The translations under genes and the position numbers were made by a program. A stretch of 64,000 nucleotides of DNA, from assembly GCF_000332235.1 (NCBI RefSeq), contig NZ_CM001775.1, positions 3,312,704-3,376,703 on the forward strand. The letters run 5' to 3'. Below are positions 37,014 through 45,598 of the stretch, piece by piece. The stretch comes from Geminocystis herdmanii PCC 6308. Lineage in GTDB: Bacteria; Cyanobacteriota; Cyanobacteriia; Cyanobacteriales; Cyanobacteriaceae. Position 1 is the first letter of the stretch. Each line of letters starts with the position of its first letter. A model generated the notes under the pieces. The model was given only the letters and a program-made list of their open reading frames with translations, was not told the DNA's origin and searched no databases.

Positions 37014-37742
37014 ATGTCAAAATCAGTTTATTTTCGTCATCTATCAACATTGTTCATTTCGATCGGATGTATCGGTTATATTAGTTTAGCACCGATGTCT
37101 CTCGTATTAGCCCAAGAAAGAATTTTGAGAACTATTACCGTTACGGGAAATGGAGTAGAAAGGATAAACGCCACCATTGCTAATGTACAATTGGGAGTGG
37201 AAATTGAAGGTAAAAACGCCAATGAAATTCAGCAAGAAGTAGCTAAACGCACCACTTCTTTAGTAGAGTTATTAAAATCTAGTAATGTAGAAAAGCTAAA
37301 AACTACGGGAATTCAATTACGCCCCAACTATAATTACAATAATAATCAAAGAGAATTAACGGGTTATGTTGCCACTAATTTAGTGACTTTTCAGTTGCCG
37401 ATCGATCGAGTGGGTAGTTTATTAGATAATAGTGTTAAAGTAGGTGCGACTCGTATCGATAATGTGAGTTTAACCGCCACAGAAACAGCTATTGCCCAAG
37501 CTCAAAAACAAGCATTAGGCAAAGCCACCCTTGACGCACAACAACAGGCAGAAGCGGTGTTAAACGTATTGAATTTAAAAGCTCAGGAAATTATTACCAT
37601 TAATGTCAATGGTGCCAATGCTCCAACTCCCATTATGAGAGAGGCAATGATGGATAAAATAGCTTCAAGTATGCCTAGTACCCCTGTAATTGCAGGAGAG
37701 CAAGAAGTAAATGCTTCTGTAACTCTGCAAATTCGTTATTAA
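37014..37742 (+). CDS. SIMPL-domain (DUF541) periplasmic protein
   Basis: A 242-aa exported protein with a signal peptide (hydrophobic core about 10-30, likely cut after VLA at residue 33) followed by one SIMPL/DUF541 domain (LRTITVTGNGVERINATIANVQ, AQKQALGKATLDAQQQAEAV, and the final VNASVTLQIRY). Relatives include E. coli YggE and BP26 of Brucella, linked loosely to oxidative stress; the biochemical function is unknown. It lies about 90 bp after the Fur-family gene on plus and may be co-expressed with it. Length is normal. Confidence 0.87.
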   Translation: MSKSVYFRHLSTLFISIGCIGYISLAPMSLVLAQERILRTITVTGNGVERINATIANVQLGVEIEGKNANEIQQEVAKRTTSLVELLKSSNVEKLKTTGIQLRPNYNYNNNQRELTGYVATNLVTFQLPIDRVGSLLDNSVKVGATRIDNVSLTATETAIAQAQKQALGKATLDAQQQAEAVLNVLNLKAQEIITINVNGANAPTPIMREAMMDKIASSMPSTPVIAGEQEVNASVTLQIRY

Positions 37743-37865
37743 TATGTTCACGGTAATAATTTAATCTTGATTAAGGTGGGCAATGGGGAATAAGTGAACT
37801 CCAGATAAATAATGATCCGATTACCCCGTAGAATTACCTGTTATTTCCACAAACCATTTTGGCAA

Positions 37866-38058
37866 CTATTGTCTTCCATCACTTCCTCTCAATTTTTTGG
37901 CTGTCTGATGGTAAAGTAACTTTAAATCGGCACTAACTTCGATCGAAACTTTGTTTGCCATTTAATTTTTGTTGTCCCAATTAGATTCTTCTTTGATTAT
38001 CTCACCTTTTGGATCATTTTTTCTGGGGATTACTCTTATCTTTATTCAGCAACCCCTA
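37866..38058 (-). pseudogene. IS remnant: N-terminus of a transposase (ISAzo13-like?)
   Basis: On minus the frame from ATG 37961 to TAG 37866 encodes 31 aa beginning MANKVSIEVSADLKLLYHQT, which resembles the first residues of cyanobacterial ISAzo13-type transposases from memory. The sequence upstream on minus ends at an IS-type terminus, TAGGGGTTGCTGAATAA (38041-38058). The rest of the transposase is missing. Together with copies C and D2 it fills the 660-bp gap 37743-38402. 37743-37865 shows nothing recognisable. Confidence 0.45.
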
Positions 38059-38063
38059 TGTAA

Positions 38064-38257
38064 CCTCAGTTCGACATAAAGAAAATGATGAAAACTAGAC
38101 AGGTGGACAAGTGGACAAGTGGACAGGGAGAAAAATTCTCAATATTTGATGTACTTTTGAGAGAATTTTATTCATTCATCAGAAATACAATCTTCCTGTC
38201 TTCCTGTCTTCGGAGTCTTCCAAGTCAGCCCTCACCTATTTTTATATCGAACTCAGG
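38064..38257. mobile_element. MITE, copy C
   Basis: A 194-bp element bounded by CCTCAGTTCGACATAAA on the left and TTTATATCGAACTCAGG on the right, an almost perfect inverted repeat. The flanks CTATGTAA and TTATGTAG agree at six of eight positions, a probable target duplication. The interior has GGTGGACAAGTGGACAAGT, the reverse complement of the block in copies A and B. The 68-aa ORF across it is not a gene. Confidence 0.85.
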
Positions 38258-38294
38258 TTATGTAGAGTTGCAGGAATATTTTAAAGAATAAGAT

Positions 38295-38405
38295 AAAAAG
38301 TGCACTGTTTTGAGTATTTTTAGTCAAAAAAGCACACTTTTTCGTTAAGGTATTATATCTAAATCCTTGATTTTAATAGTCTTCTGACTTATTCCGCAAA
38401 CCCTA
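38295..38405 (-). mobile_element. Decayed IS/MITE-like repeat, copy D2
   Basis: Read on minus it begins TAGGGTTTGCGGAATAAG and matches copy D1 (15414-15525) along its length, ending with AAAAAGTGTGC facing GTGCACTTTTT. Its first three bases, TAG, are the stop codon of putA on the same strand, so the insertion, or sequence drift around it, defines the end of that gene. Confidence 0.7.
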
Positions 38406-41381
38406 ATTATCCGCTCCTTCGATGGGTGCAAATCCCTGTCGTTGGATATTTTCTGTCACTACACGAGGCTCTAAAAATTGTAACAGATAATCAGGTCCTC
38501 CTGCTTTTGAGCCTACCCCTGACAATTTAAAACCGCCGAAGGGTTGACGAGCGACGATCGCACCTGTAATACCACGATTAATATAAACGTTGCCTACCTC
38601 AAATTCTTTGTAAGCTCGATCGATGTGATCAGGAGTACGAGAATATAAGCCCCCTGTGAGAGCGTAATCCGTACCATTAGCGATTTCTAAGGCTCGATCG
38701 AAATTGTCAGCTTTGATTACAGCTAATACAGGTCCAAAAATCTCCTCTTGGGCAATAGTTGCATTTTCAGGAATATCAATAATTACCGTTGGCGGTACAA
38801 AATAACCGTTTTCAGGAGTCGCTACTTGAATGGCTAACTTGCCTTCTTGTTTACCCTGCTCAATATATTCTAAAATACGTTTTTGGGCGGTAGCATCGAT
38901 GACAGGACCGACTTTCGTGCTAGGATTTTTAGCATCTCCCACGTTAATAGACTTAACTGCTTCTGTCAATCTCTCCACAAAGGTATCATAGACGGTAGAA
39001 AGCACGATGGCACGACTACAAGCAGAACATTTTTGTCCACTGAAACCGAAGGCAGATTGTACAACTCCAGCCACCGCTTGATCTAAATCCGCACTTTCAT
39101 CAATAATAATGGCATTCTTACCCCCCATTTCTGCAATAACTCGTTTAAGGTGTTTTTGCTTGGGTTGCACGATAGACGCATCGGCATAAATTTTACAACC
39201 CACTTCCCTTGAACCCGTAAAAGCGATAAGGTGAATATCAGGATGTTTAACGAGATAATCGCCCACAACCGAACCTTTACCGGGTATATATTGGAAAACT
39301 CCGTCAGGAATCCCCGCTTCTGTCAAAATTTCCGCAATTTTCGCTCCAATTACCGTGCTAGTAGCGGCAGGTTTGAGTAAGGCACAATTTCCTGCGACTA
39401 AGGCGGCGACTGTCATCCCTGTAGAGATAGCAAAGGGGAAATTCCAAGGGGAAACGATTAAGGCAATGCCACGGGGTTGATAAAAATATCGATCGTTTTC
39501 TCCTGCTACATCATAATTATAACCTCGATCGAGCCTTTCCATTTCATCAGCATAATAACGGCAAAAATCAATAGCTTCAGATACTTCAGGATCACCTTCT
39601 TTAATTATTTTACCAACTTCATAGCACATCCAAGCAGTTAATTCATGGCGTTTTGCCTCCATAATATCCCCAGCTTTGCGTAAAATATCCGCCCGTTGTT
39701 TTGCAGGGGTTTTACTCCATGTTTTGAAAGCCTGTTTTGCTGATTCCATCGCCTCATCCGCTTGAGAGAGGGAAATTAAGCCAATTTTGCCCACAACTTC
39801 CGCAGGATTAGAAGGGTTAACCGAGTCGATATATTCCTCAGTTTCTACATACTTACCATTAATCAAGGGTAGATAAGTTTTACCTAGCTGATTGTGAACT
39901 ATAGTCAACCCTTGTCGAGCTTTTGTCAAGTTAGACTCCCTTCCATAATCCGTATCGGGTGCGCCCTGAAAGCCATTACTCCCCCCTTTGAAAGGGGGGT
40001 TGGGGGGGATAGTTGGAGGTGCGACTAATTCATCAATGGGTTTTTCCTCCGCATTTTGGCGTAAAAAGGAGCTATTGGCGGTATTTTCGAGTAAACGGCG
40101 GATAAGATAAGCCATACCGGGTAATAACTGCCCGTAGGGTGCATAAACCCTCACTCTATGCCCTCTTTTGACGATCGCACGGGCTAAAGTTTCCCCCATG
40201 CCGTAGAGGATTTGACACTCAAACTTGCGTTTAGGGATTTTGAGAGTTTCAGCAATAGCAATGGCATTTGCCTGAGTGCGTACATTATGGGAGGCGATGG
40301 CGCTGTTTAAATAATCGTGATTTTCGAGGAGAAGACGAGTTAACTTTTCATAATTGATGTCTGTTTCCGCTTTATCGTTAAATACGGGCTGTTGCCAGTG
40401 ATTTTGACGAGATTTGATGGTTTCTTGATCCCAATATGCCCCCTTCACCAGTCTAATAGTAATGGGATTACCTCGTTTTTTTGCCCATGTAATCCAGTCG
40501 TTTAAATCTTTTTCGGAGTCTCGCAGATAACCTTGTAAAGTTACGCCAATATCAGTGCGTGTCTTAAATTCTTCTTCCATCAACAACTCTCGCAGAAGGT
40601 TAATAACTACATCTTTGTAAGTGTATTGCTCAATATCGAAGTGAATTGATGTGTTATGCTCTTTAGCGTGGCGTAATAACGTGCGGATTCGATCGTACAC
40701 TTTGAGTTTAGCACCTTCAGGATCAACGGGGTCAAATTGGGAGTAAAAAGCGGTTAATTTGACGGATACTTGCACTTTAGAGAGATTTTCCCCGTCAGCT
40801 TGGTCAATTTCTGGAATATTGCCCCATTTTTGAGCTTGATTGCTTAATTGAGTAATTAAATCAAGGTAGTTTTGTAGATAAGATTCCGCTTCTACCTCTG
40901 TTATAACTGCTTCCCCTAAGAGATCGATCGAAAAGCACATTTTCTCTTTGCGCATTTTCTCAACGGCTTTGATTACCTCTTTGATGGTTTCCCCTGAAAT
41001 GTATTTATAGGCTAGGGTTTCTACAGCTTTGGTGATGGTTGCAGAGGCAATTTGAGCAGGAGGAGAGTTAGGTTCAGTAAAATTAAGAATACCTTTGAGA
41101 GCGTCTGGTAGTTCTACTTCTTCGGTGGTTAAATACTGTTGTAAATGACGAGCAATTTCGCTGTTACTCCTCAATGCAGGTAACGCATCGATAAATCTAA
41201 ACAACTGTACCCTTAAACCGGGGTTACTCATTGTCCAATTCATGAGTTTATCATCGAACTGCATTTGTTCTTTGAGTTGCTTGAAAATATTGCCTTTCTG
41301 CCTTGTGGCTTGGATTAAATCCCGTGCGATCGATTGTGTTGTTTCCTCGTATGTCGAGACACTATTTACTGAAACTACCAT
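38403..41381 (-). CDS. putA: Bifunctional proline dehydrogenase / L-glutamate gamma-semialdehyde dehydrogenase
   Basis: A 992-aa enzyme that oxidises proline to glutamate. The N-terminal PRODH domain (about 75-440) has VKLTAFYSQFDPVDPEGAK, ITIRLVKGAYWDQE and the FAD-region RVYAPYGQLLPGMAYLIRRLLENTANSSF. The C-terminal ALDH-fold domain (about 505-980) has SPWNFPFAISTG, FTGSREVGCKIY, the Glu motif VIAEMGGKNAIII and the catalytic Cys in FGFSGQKCSACSR. The linker (about 455-485) contains IPPNPPFKGG, encoded by a dispersed repeat. No DNA-binding domain is seen, so this is not the autoregulatory E. coli type. The stop TAG lies in repeat D2. Confidence 0.95.
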   Translation of the reverse strand: MVVSVNSVSTYEETTQSIARDLIQATRQKGNIFKQLKEQMQFDDKLMNWTMSNPGLRVQLFRFIDALPALRSNSEIARHLQQYLTTEEVELPDALKGILNFTEPNSPPAQIASATITKAVETLAYKYISGETIKEVIKAVEKMRKEKMCFSIDLLGEAVITEVEAESYLQNYLDLITQLSNQAQKWGNIPEIDQADGENLSKVQVSVKLTAFYSQFDPVDPEGAKLKVYDRIRTLLRHAKEHNTSIHFDIEQYTYKDVVINLLRELLMEEEFKTRTDIGVTLQGYLRDSEKDLNDWITWAKKRGNPITIRLVKGAYWDQETIKSRQNHWQQPVFNDKAETDINYEKLTRLLLENHDYLNSAIASHNVRTQANAIAIAETLKIPKRKFECQILYGMGETLARAIVKRGHRVRVYAPYGQLLPGMAYLIRRLLENTANSSFLRQNAEEKPIDELVAPPTIPPNPPFKGGSNGFQGAPDTDYGRESNLTKARQGLTIVHNQLGKTYLPLINGKYVETEEYIDSVNPSNPAEVVGKIGLISLSQADEAMESAKQAFKTWSKTPAKQRADILRKAGDIMEAKRHELTAWMCYEVGKIIKEGDPEVSEAIDFCRYYADEMERLDRGYNYDVAGENDRYFYQPRGIALIVSPWNFPFAISTGMTVAALVAGNCALLKPAATSTVIGAKIAEILTEAGIPDGVFQYIPGKGSVVGDYLVKHPDIHLIAFTGSREVGCKIYADASIVQPKQKHLKRVIAEMGGKNAIIIDESADLDQAVAGVVQSAFGFSGQKCSACSRAIVLSTVYDTFVERLTEAVKSINVGDAKNPSTKVGPVIDATAQKRILEYIEQGKQEGKLAIQVATPENGYFVPPTVIIDIPENATIAQEEIFGPVLAVIKADNFDRALEIANGTDYALTGGLYSRTPDHIDRAYKEFEVGNVYINRGITGAIVARQPFGGFKLSGVGSKAGGPDYLLQFLEPRVVTENIQRQGFAPIEGADN
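39981..39999. repeat. CCCCCCTTTGAAAGGGGGG palindrome inside putA
   Basis: A 19-bp palindrome followed by TTGGGGGG, the typical dispersed cyanobacterial NPPFKGG-encoding repeat. Here it is read in frame and encodes PPNPPFKGG in the linker between the two PutA domains. Confidence 0.9.
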
Positions 41382-41507
41382 AAAATTTACCTAATAAATA
41401 TAATAAAATAGCCCTAATTCTTCTTTGCGTTTAGGTGCTATAATGCTGATTTTGCATAAGGTTTAGCTTTATTATTATACCACGTTTCAACGATGTCTAA
41501 AACCATT

Positions 41508-41535
41508 GTAGAGACGTAAAATTTTATGTCCCTAC
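41508..41535. repeat. GTAGAGACGTAAAATTTTATGTCCCTAC imperfect palindrome
   Basis: A 28-bp near-palindrome (GTAGAGACGT facing ATGTCCCTAC) in the 200-bp gap between putA and the outer-membrane-like gene, of a class often dispersed in cyanobacterial genomes. No other feature is visible in that gap. Confidence 0.65.
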
Positions 41536-41581
41536 CTAAAATATTGTCGAAGTTTATTAACGTACATCGAATTAATTTTGA

Positions 41582-42283
41582 CTAAGGCATCCATTCAAAG
41601 CCAATACTGACTTGAGAATCATTTTGTTTAATCGAATTTTGCCAACCAATTTCTGTGGCTAAACGGAGATTTTTAGTAATTGCATATCCCACATTAATTT
41701 CTGTAATTCCTACTTCTTCGTTACCTGTAGGAGAAACAAAACTTTGGGTGATAAAAATATCCCCAGCGCCTTGAGGAGAAAATATTAACCCTAATCTTAC
41801 TCCCACATTTACCCCCCCAGTCTGATAACCTGCGGTTTCTATATGACGATAACCTAATACTGGGGCAATGTTAATATAACTTCCCAAGGGTAACAAATAA
41901 TATTGTATATTAGCACCCACTGACATTCGATCGCTCTCAATTCGAGGGGAATTACTAAGTTCTTGACTATATTTTGCACTAAAAGTTAAGGGAGTATCCC
42001 CCAAAAAAATATCTTCTACCCCCATAAAAAACCCCCCAGCATCTTCATTTGATGGAAATTGAGTATATCCTAAACGGTATCTAGTCCGAAAACTTGGTTC
42101 ATGAATGATTCTTTTAGAAATATCAGGTACTTCTTTCATCCACTCCCGAATAACAGGGCTATTTTCGAGGATACGAGGATTTAGGTCAAATTCGGCACTT
42201 TTGTCCAAAATCTCTTGATCTTGAGCCATTACTGCGGTTACTGTGAATAAATTGACCAGACATAAAATTATTTTAAATACCAT
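41582..42283 (-). CDS. Putative outer-membrane beta-barrel protein
   Basis: A 233-aa exported protein. The signal peptide ends around VMA-QDQ (residue 20). The mature protein has regularly alternating strands with aromatic and glycine residues (TRYRLGYTQF, GGFFMGVEDIFLGD, GANIQYYLLPLGSY, GVNVGVRLGLIF, VSIGFEWMP), and ends in an aromatic-rich strand, as expected of an outer-membrane barrel of about 8-10 strands. It has no close function assigned; conserved cyanobacterial protein as far as I recall. It shares orientation with hmpF, 45 bp away, and may form an operon with it. Confidence 0.6.
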   Translation of the reverse strand: MVFKIILCLVNLFTVTAVMAQDQEILDKSAEFDLNPRILENSPVIREWMKEVPDISKRIIHEPSFRTRYRLGYTQFPSNEDAGGFFMGVEDIFLGDTPLTFSAKYSQELSNSPRIESDRMSVGANIQYYLLPLGSYINIAPVLGYRHIETAGYQTGGVNVGVRLGLIFSPQGAGDIFITQSFVSPTGNEEVGITEINVGYAITKNLRLATEIGWQNSIKQNDSQVSIGFEWMP

Positions 42284-42327
42284 AAGTTCGATTAAGTATT
42301 TCTCCTCTCTACTCTCTCCTATCTCCT

Positions 42328-43920
42328 CTAAGACATCGATCGTAAATCGTTAAATACATTAGTAAATTGTTGATTCGATTGCTCTATACTTTGTATGTAA
42401 CTACGAATACTGTTTAATTGTTCTTGAATAGGATGTAAATCTTGATCTAAAAATTTTACTTGAGATTCAATGTGAGCCACTTCTTGATAGAGTTTTAAGT
42501 AGGCTTCTTCTTCTTGGTGAATTTTCGTTACTTGTTGTTCATACTGTTGTTTTTGGCTAGTAACACGTTCTTCAACTTGAGAGGCACTTTGTCGTAAAAC
42601 TGTTACTTCTTGATTTAGTTTATCCCGATGATATTGAATTAAATTGCGTTGAGTTTCAATTTCTCCTAACATGGGTTTTAAGTTAACAGTTTGTCCAAAG
42701 TCCACATCCATTACCCCTTTACGGCGACTCAAAATTTTAAAATGTTCATTTAACATTTTTTGTTGTTTCTTCAATGTTCTTCTCTGACCTACTAATGTCT
42801 CATTGAGTAACTTCATTGCCTCTTGGGAGTCTGCTAACTCTGTTTCTAAGGAATATCTCTCCATTTCTGTCGCTCGATCGAGCTTACCTTGAATCTCTTT
42901 AACCTCATCTCCTTGTAAAGTTAATTCTTCTTCCTGCAAATTGACAAAATTCACCAATTTTGCTGTCTCTTGTTGTATTGTATTGACTATTTCCTCTAAG
43001 TTTCCTAAAGGCATACTTTCTAATCCCTGAAAATCGATGTCCATATCATCAACATCATCAGCTAAGAAAGATACTTCTTGATCTAGTCTAGCAATAGCTT
43101 CTAAATATACATTCAATTGTCGCAAAAACTCTTCTTTTTCCTGTAAAAGAGTTTGCTCTGATTGTAAACCAACAATAGTTTTTTGTAAATTGTTTTGTAC
43201 TGATTGTAATTCTTGACGACTTTGTTCTAAATATTGTTTTTTCTGCCCTAATTCCTGTTGTTTTTGTTGTAAAACATTTCTAACCTCATCAACACTTTGC
43301 CAATACTTATCTAACAATTGTTGTTGAGTATTGACACTGGAAAAAACTTGTTTAATATTATTTCCTCCCAAAGTACCATCTGAAAACTCTCCTAAAATAG
43401 AATTTAGTTTGTTCTGAATTTCCCCTTGACTACTTTTATTTTCAGCAATTAATCTTTGTTGTTCTCTTAATTCTTCCCATGCTCCACTAAGATTCTCTTT
43501 TTCTTTCTCTAACTGAGTAAATTCTTCTTCTTGCTGTTGTAATAACTGTTGAACTTGATCTAATTCGGCTTGTCTTTTCGCAATCTCCTCTCCTTGAATT
43601 CTTAATGAGGTTTTCCATTCCTCAATTTCTATTTCTTGTTCTTTCGATTTCTCTAAAGTACGAGAAAAATGGGCAAAATAGTTAACGATACGACTACCAG
43701 CCAACTCAGGTGTACCGCTTACTTGTTTATTATCGACATTGACTATATAAAGAGTGCCTTTTACTGATTGATCTCCAATGGCATCGGTAGTTACAATTTC
43801 TTCTCCTACAACCCGATTCCACGTTTGATCTGCTCCTTGAGAAGCCAATAGTTTTAGCTCTGTTTTATAGCCACCAACGAATCCTCTATTTTGAACTTTT
43901 ACTTCTGCCAGATACAACAC
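42328..43920 (-). CDS. hmpF: Pilus motility and taxis coiled-coil protein HmpF
   Basis: About 530 aa, starting at GTG 43920: LYLAEVKVQNRGFVGGYKTE is the conserved N-terminus, and AAGGGATCAAG just upstream is a plausible ribosome binding site. An upstream in-frame ATG at 44067 adds 49 residues not typical of the family. After an N-terminal domain of about 90 residues the protein is nearly all heptad-rich coiled coil (QELQSVQNNLQKTIVGLQSE and similar), ending in YIQSIEQSNQQFTNVFN. HmpF is needed for type IV pilus activity and phototaxis in Nostoc and Synechocystis and localises to pilus motors, consistent with pilT-pilC elsewhere in the window. Confidence 0.82.
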   Translation of the reverse strand: MLYLAEVKVQNRGFVGGYKTELKLLASQGADQTWNRVVGEEIVTTDAIGDQSVKGTLYIVNVDNKQVSGTPELAGSRIVNYFAHFSRTLEKSKEQEIEIEEWKTSLRIQGEEIAKRQAELDQVQQLLQQQEEEFTQLEKEKENLSGAWEELREQQRLIAENKSSQGEIQNKLNSILGEFSDGTLGGNNIKQVFSSVNTQQQLLDKYWQSVDEVRNVLQQKQQELGQKKQYLEQSRQELQSVQNNLQKTIVGLQSEQTLLQEKEEFLRQLNVYLEAIARLDQEVSFLADDVDDMDIDFQGLESMPLGNLEEIVNTIQQETAKLVNFVNLQEEELTLQGDEVKEIQGKLDRATEMERYSLETELADSQEAMKLLNETLVGQRRTLKKQQKMLNEHFKILSRRKGVMDVDFGQTVNLKPMLGEIETQRNLIQYHRDKLNQEVTVLRQSASQVEERVTSQKQQYEQQVTKIHQEEEAYLKLYQEVAHIESQVKFLDQDLHPIQEQLNSIRSYIQSIEQSNQQFTNVFNDLRSMS

Positions 43921-44235
43921 AAATCTTGATCCCTTTATGGTTAATCTTTTAACTATTTTAATTCTAATCTTGACAATTCCTTCAACAAAAGTTGATGGGA
44001 ATTTATTTTTATGTCTTTGTTTGTCATGTACTAATAGAACTTTGATTTTATCAGTCGATCGTACCATGACATCAAAGCAATAGTGACGATGTTTTTTACC
44101 GTCTGCCTGTCAGAATCCTATCACTAATTCTAGTTACTCTTCATGGATTTAATCATAACATATCTGAATTGGCAATTAATGGTGAATTAAAAATTACAAT
44201 TTTTTCCTTTTTTAATTCTTTATTTACCTAATACC

Positions 44236-44303
44236 TAACCTGAGTGAACTATAAAATTATTGGTGAGAATTGACTTGGAAGACAGGCAGACAGGGGGAAT
44301 ATT
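44236..44303 (+). mobile_element. Truncated MITE, left end related to copy A
   Basis: TAACCTGAGTGAACTATAAAA and the following 45 bp match the left end of copy A (18000-18070) closely, including TTATTGGTGAGAA and GACAGGC. The match stops at the 3' end of carA, so the right part is lost. The rest of the 234-bp gap between hmpF and carA shows nothing else. Confidence 0.75.
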
Positions 44304-45438
44304 ACTTACTGTCTCGCATCATTTTAACGAATTGCTCAAATAAATAGTCTGCGTCATGGGGACCCGGACTGGCTTCGGGGTGATATTGTACGGAGAAGAA
44401 GGGTAAAGTTTTATGTTTTAATCCTGCTACGGTTCGATCGTTCAGATTAAGATGGGTAATCTCCACATCTGCCCCTAAAGATTCTTCTGTAACGGCAAAA
44501 CCATGATTTTGACTGGTAATTTCTACTTTTTGTTTTAATCCGCAAGGTTGATTTAAGCCTCGATGACCAAATTTGAGTTTAAAAGTTTGTGCCCCTAAAG
44601 ACAAGCCGAGAATCTGATGCCCCATACATATCCCAAACATGGGTTTTTGTGCTTCTAATAAGGCTTTAGCTAGTTCAATACCCTCAGCTACCGCCGAGGG
44701 ATCACCGGGTCCATTAGAGAGGAAAATACCGTCGGGATTGTATTGGAGGATTTCTTCGGGAGAAGTGGTAGAGGGGACAACGATTACTTTACAACCATAA
44801 CTAGCTAAACGATGCAAAATGTTGCGTTTGACTCCAAAATCCACGGCGACAACGGTGAATTTTTCTTCGGCTAAATTGGTACGATGACTAAATTCCCATT
44901 CTTTGGAAGTGGGTTGTGTCCACTCATAAATTTCTTTTGTAGTCACCTCTTTAACAAGGTTTAATCCTGCCATGGAAGGAATAGCTTGTAATTGTACTAA
45001 TAATTCATCAGGATCGATAATTTCACTGGAAATTGCTCCATTCATTGCACCAGACGATCGTAATCTGCGAGTTAAGTCTCTGGTGTCAATGCCATAAATT
45101 CCCACTATTTTATGTTTGATCATGTAATCTGGTAAGGATTGGCTCGATCGCCAGTTACTGGGAATTTCTGTGATATTTCGAGCGATTATCCCTTTAACAT
45201 GAGGTTTATAGGATTCTTCATCTTCGAGGTTAACCCCCGTATTGCCTAATTCGGGATAGGTAAATGTAACGATTTGTCCTGAATAGCTAGGATCTGTCAT
45301 CACTTCTTGATAACCTGTCATTCCAGTATTGAACACCACTTCTCCAAAAGTTGTACCTTTTGCACCAAAAGAGTAACCTTGATAGGATGTACCATCAGCT
45401 AAGACTAACACCGCCGGTTGAAAATTTAAAATAGACAT
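44302..45438 (-). CDS. carA: Carbamoyl-phosphate synthase small chain
   Basis: A 378-aa glutaminase subunit that feeds ammonia to CarB for carbamoyl phosphate, the precursor of arginine and pyrimidines. The N-terminal domain begins [18 protein letters not shown] and includes [21 protein letters not shown]. The class I glutamine amidotransferase domain has GPGDP, the nucleophile Cys in [16 protein letters not shown] and the His-Glu pair in [16 protein letters not shown]. Length is normal. It is monocistronic on minus, and carB is not near, as usual in cyanobacteria. A truncated MITE abuts its stop. Confidence 0.96.
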   Translation of the reverse strand: MSILNFQPAVLVLADGTSYQGYSFGAKGTTFGEVVFNTGMTGYQEVMTDPSYSGQIVTFTYPELGNTGVNLEDEESYKPHVKGIIARNITEIPSNWRSSQSLPDYMIKHKIVGIYGIDTRDLTRRLRSSGAMNGAISSEIIDPDELLVQLQAIPSMAGLNLVKEVTTKEIYEWTQPTSKEWEFSHRTNLAEEKFTVVAVDFGVKRNILHRLASYGCKVIVVPSTTSPEEILQYNPDGIFLSNGPGDPSAVAEGIELAKALLEAQKPMFGICMGHQILGLSLGAQTFKLKFGHRGLNQPCGLKQKVEITSQNHGFAVTEESLGADVEITHLNLNDRTVAGLKHKTLPFFSVQYHPEASPGPHDADYLFEQFVKMMRDSK

Positions 45439-45598
45439 AAGCAGAAAGTATAATTTTGATTGAGAATCGAATTTGAGCTTTTGATTCTACACTATAAGCA
45501 ATTTACATTAATTTCGCTGTAAGTGATTCTTAATTTCAACTATTCTTGACAAATAGTACTAAAATCAGTCACATTAATAATGATGGTTCTGTAGATTA

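Noticed and set aside
38085..38291. 68-aa plus-strand ORF
   Set aside because: Lies in MITE copy C and its flank.
43921..44067. Upstream extension of hmpF to ATG 44067
   Set aside because: The 49 extra residues do not fit the family N-terminus, and GTG 43920 has a plausible ribosome binding site.
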